Assembly: GCA_030431525.1 (NCBI GenBank) | Contig: JAUIJC010000012.1 | Span: forward strand, 1-64,000 | Length of the DNA: 64,000 nucleotides | Reading direction: 5' to 3' | Source: Bacteroidia bacterium | GTDB lineage: Bacteria; Bacteroidota; Bacteroidia; Cytophagales; JAAEPT01 | Shown here: in pieces, positions 62,018 to 64,000 of the stretch | Layout: each line of letters opens with the position of its first letter | Numbering within the stretch: position 1 is the stretch's first letter | The notes under the pieces: model-generated | What the model was told of the DNA's origin: nothing | What the model saw: only the letters and a program-made list of their open reading frames with translations | Database searches by the model: none | Translations under genes and position numbers: made by a program

Positions 62018-62998
62018 ATGAAGAAGATAGCCGTTTTGACTTCTGGAGGTGACGCTCCAGGAATGAATGCCTGTGTACGTGCCGTGGTTCGAGCTGGTAT
62101 CCACTATGGCATGGAGGTGATGGGAGTAGTGAAGGGTTATGACGGTATGATCAATGGGTCATTCACTCCAATGACTCGTCGTTCTGTCAGCAACATCATT
62201 CAAAAGGGTGGTACGATTTTGAAGTCCGCTCGTAGTGACGAGTTCCGTACTGTAGAAGGCCGCGCCAAGGCTTTCAAGCAGTTGAAGGAAAACGGTATTG
62301 AGGGATTGATTACTGTAGGTGGTAACGGTACGTTCACTGGTGCTAAGCTTTTCTATGAGGAGCATGGCTTCCCTGTGATTGGTGTTCCTGGAACCATCGA
62401 CAACGACCTGTTCGGTTCTGACTTCACTATTGGATACGATACTGCTGTTAATACTGCGCTTGACGCCATCGACAAAATCCGTGACACTGCAGATGCACAC
62501 GAGCGTGTGTTCTTTGTTGAGGTGATGGGTCGTGACACAGGTTATATCGCTGTTCGTTCTGCCATCGGTGGTGGTGCTGAAATGGCGATCATCCCTGAGA
62601 AGTTGACGACAGCCGATGAGGTTATCGCCAAATTGGGTCAAGGTGCTGCTGCTACTCGTGGTTCACACCTTATCGTCGTTGCCGAGGGCCAAAAGCCTGG
62701 TAACGCTCACGAATTGGCTCAGCAAGTAAAAGACGCTATTCCTGATTTGGACACCAAGGTTTCTACTTTGGGTCACATTCAGCGTGGTGGTGCTCCAACT
62801 GCTGCTGACCGTGTGTTGGCCAGCCGTTTGGGTGTAGGCGCTGTTGAGGGATTGCGTAATGGCTTGTCAGCAAAAATGGCTGGTGTGATCAACCACGAGT
62901 TGGTTTACACTACTTTGGATGACGCTATTAACAAGCGCAAGCCTGTGAACCCTGAGTTGGTTCGCATGATTGAGATTTTGAACGGAAGGATTTATTAA
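62018..62998 (+). CDS. pfkA: ATP-dependent 6-phosphofructokinase
   Basis: A 326-aa glycolytic enzyme phosphorylating fructose 6-phosphate. Motifs are TSGGDAPGMNACVRAVVRAG (ATP loop), ITVGGNGTFTGA, GVPGTIDNDLFGSDFTIGYDTAV (catalytic Asp in TIDND), EVMGRDTGYIA and LGHIQRGGAPTAADRVLAS. Bacterial length and the GGDAPG loop indicate ATP use. It is preceded by a 180-bp gap with no terminator and followed by a very long palindrome. Confidence 0.95.
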   Translation: MKKIAVLTSGGDAPGMNACVRAVVRAGIHYGMEVMGVVKGYDGMINGSFTPMTRRSVSNIIQKGGTILKSARSDEFRTVEGRAKAFKQLKENGIEGLITVGGNGTFTGAKLFYEEHGFPVIGVPGTIDNDLFGSDFTIGYDTAVNTALDAIDKIRDTADAHERVFFVEVMGRDTGYIAVRSAIGGGAEMAIIPEKLTTADEVIAKLGQGAAATRGSHLIVVAEGQKPGNAHELAQQVKDAIPDLDTKVSTLGHIQRGGAPTAADRVLASRLGVGAVEGLRNGLSAKMAGVINHELVYTTLDDAINKRKPVNPELVRMIEILNGRIY

Positions 62999-63010
62999 TC
63001 TTCCTTTATC

Positions 63011-63081
63011 ATAGCACTGGCATAAAAAAACACCTGACAGGTTTTCGAAACCTGTCAGGTGTTTTTTTATGCCAGTGCTAT
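63011..63081. terminator. 71-bp perfect palindrome/terminator between convergent genes
   Basis: The 34-base left arm (beginning ATAGCACTGGCATAAAAAAA) and right arm (ending ATGCCAGTGCTAT) are exactly complementary around TCG. It has the CACCTGACAGG core and A7/T7 runs, so it can terminate in both directions. The right end includes the stop codon of the peptidase gene. Confidence 0.93.
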
Positions 63082-64000
63082 TTCAAGTAAACCACTCCAA
63101 TTTTCACCTCCATAAAAAATCCATCTTCAACCTTAAAATCATAGGGATTAGTCAAGGTGACCTTGATTTCTTGGGGTGTGGTCATTGGACGAAGTGATAT
63201 GCTTTCCTCACTACCTAAAAATACTTTAATGGGCATCCGAAAGCTTTTGACCTCAGTGTCCCATGAATAGTAGAGTGTAGTGATTCCATTTTTTACTACA
63301 AACTGAGCTTTCAGAACAGGGAGCTTTGCCTGTTTAACATACTGTGCGAAAAACCAAGAATAGTCTTGGTTCATATGCCGATTGAAATGAGTGACCAGTT
63401 TTTCATAGTTAATGGATTGATGTCTGTAGTCAAGGCATAAGGATTTGATCCAACCAAACCAGAGGCTGTCATTGTCTACCACATTTCTCAGCGTATGGAG
63501 CATTAAGGTGCCTTTGGCATACATGTCTGGATCACCCTCGCGAGCTACTCCTGAAGGCCCCTGAATGGGCGATTGGTTATTGACCTTTTGGCGTTCCCCA
63601 AAGAGGTATTCTTCAGCTTTTTCTCTTCCGAAGTGATATTCCACATACAAGGCCTCATCATAGCTGGCAAAGGCTTCCTGAATCCAGAGGTCTGCCAAAT
63701 CATCTGCCGAAAGGCTGTTTCCAAACCATTCGTGGGCGCCCTCGTGGATGATGATGAAATCAAAGTCTAAACCTTGCTTTGAGCTTGCTCGACCCAAATA
63801 GCCATCCTGAAATTCATTGCCATAAGCGATGGCGCTCTGGTGTTCCATGCCCAAATAGGGAGCCTCCACCATTTTAAACCCATCTTCAGGGAATGGATAA
63901 GGCCCAAAGTAATGCTCGAAGGCCTCAAGCATTAGTTGCGTTTGCTTGAATTGCTCTTTGGCGGATTCCAAGTGCTCAGGAAGCACGTAATAGTCCAAGC
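63078..64000 (-). CDS. M1-family aminopeptidase, C-terminal part (partial, runs off the window)
   Basis: At least 307 aa; the gene begins beyond base 64000, so the N-terminal domain is missing here. Zinc site HEGAHEWFGN (HExxH) with the second Glu in WIQEAFASYDE 18-19 residues later, preceded by PYLGMEHQSAIAYGNEF (the GAMEN-like substrate loop here reads GMEHQ). The catalytic Tyr-containing segment follows. It hydrolyses N-terminal residues of peptides, probably in the periplasm. The last residues VYLK end inside the palindrome at 63011-63081. Confidence 0.9.
   Translation of the reverse strand, partial: LDYYVLPEHLESAKEQFKQTQLMLEAFEHYFGPYPFPEDGFKMVEAPYLGMEHQSAIAYGNEFQDGYLGRASSKQGLDFDFIIIHEGAHEWFGNSLSADDLADLWIQEAFASYDEALYVEYHFGREKAEEYLFGERQKVNNQSPIQGPSGVAREGDPDMYAKGTLMLHTLRNVVDNDSLWFGWIKSLCLDYRHQSINYEKLVTHFNRHMNQDYSWFFAQYVKQAKLPVLKAQFVVKNGITTLYYSWDTEVKSFRMPIKVFLGSEESISLRPMTTPQEIKVTLTNPYDFKVEDGFFMEVKIGVVYLK

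Overview
The window is a chromosomal segment of a Bacteroidota bacterium, most likely a Cytophagales-type marine or environmental species. Four things support this. Three large exported proteins carry C-terminal type IX secretion (Por) sorting domains. Promoter-like TAnnTTTG boxes are present and Shine-Dalgarno sequences are scarce. Lipoprotein and barrel genes have typical Bacteroidota signal peptides. The core gene products (DnaA, DnaG, SbcCD, a Bacteroidota-style nitrite/sulfite reductase, YfhO, CreD) read as Bacteroidota proteins. The genus cannot be fixed from the sequence alone. No tRNA, CRISPR array or prophage was seen.

Layout. 1-160: 5S rRNA and its terminator, the end of an rrn operon. 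0.26-4.8 kb: LRR surface protein, universal stress protein, exported thioredoxin, GbsR-like regulator, small membrane protein, PKD protein. 4.9-9.3 kb: sbcDC nuclease operon. 9.5-16 kb: two paralogous outer-membrane barrels, a siroheme nitrite/sulfite reductase with an extra C-terminal domain, and an unusual single-chain methylmalonyl-CoA mutase. 16.3-25.5 kb: dnaA, a lipoprotein, GH3-family enzyme, dxr-rseP-LysM gene run, acetyltransferase, Uma2 nuclease. 25.5-28.9 kb: ilvB with a very short ACT subunit, divergent from hisC. 29-34.1 kb: two tandem membrane-anchored paralogues, an unknown protein, a hybrid histidine kinase, and a LCIB/C-type carbonic-anhydrase-like protein.

34.2-40.2 kb is an accessory island. 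It holds an IS5-family relic, small lipoprotein or unknown genes bounded by shared flanking repeats (cassette-like units), and a secreted GH9 cellulase. It ends at creD, whose promoter and start codon are duplicated on the far side of the cellulase. 41.8-49.8 kb: BamA-like barrel, a frameshifted DUF2075 nuclease-helicase, NUDIX hydrolase, spondin lipoprotein, RhlE-type helicase, dnaG. 50-61.8 kb: surface polysaccharide genes (AsnB-like enzyme, methyltransferase, two glycosyltransferases, KdsC-like phosphatase, YfhO, flippase, WecB) with a T9SS-exported DNRLRE protein. 62-64 kb: pfkA and the 3' part of an M1 aminopeptidase gene.

The most striking signal is between the genes. A family of elements built of tandem 7-bp units folds back on itself around a GGCTG-type loop. 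These elements fill the gaps between co-directional genes almost exactly, often sharing bases with the upstream stop codon, and in dxr they encode the end of the protein. Other dispersed hairpin families (ACCACGGAG..., CCTGACAGG..., a CCCCACCTCTG... element) and a TTCCCA-N3-TGGGAA palindrome recur as well. Together with the cassette-like duplicated flanks around 34-40 kb, these are the best candidates for undescribed biology here.
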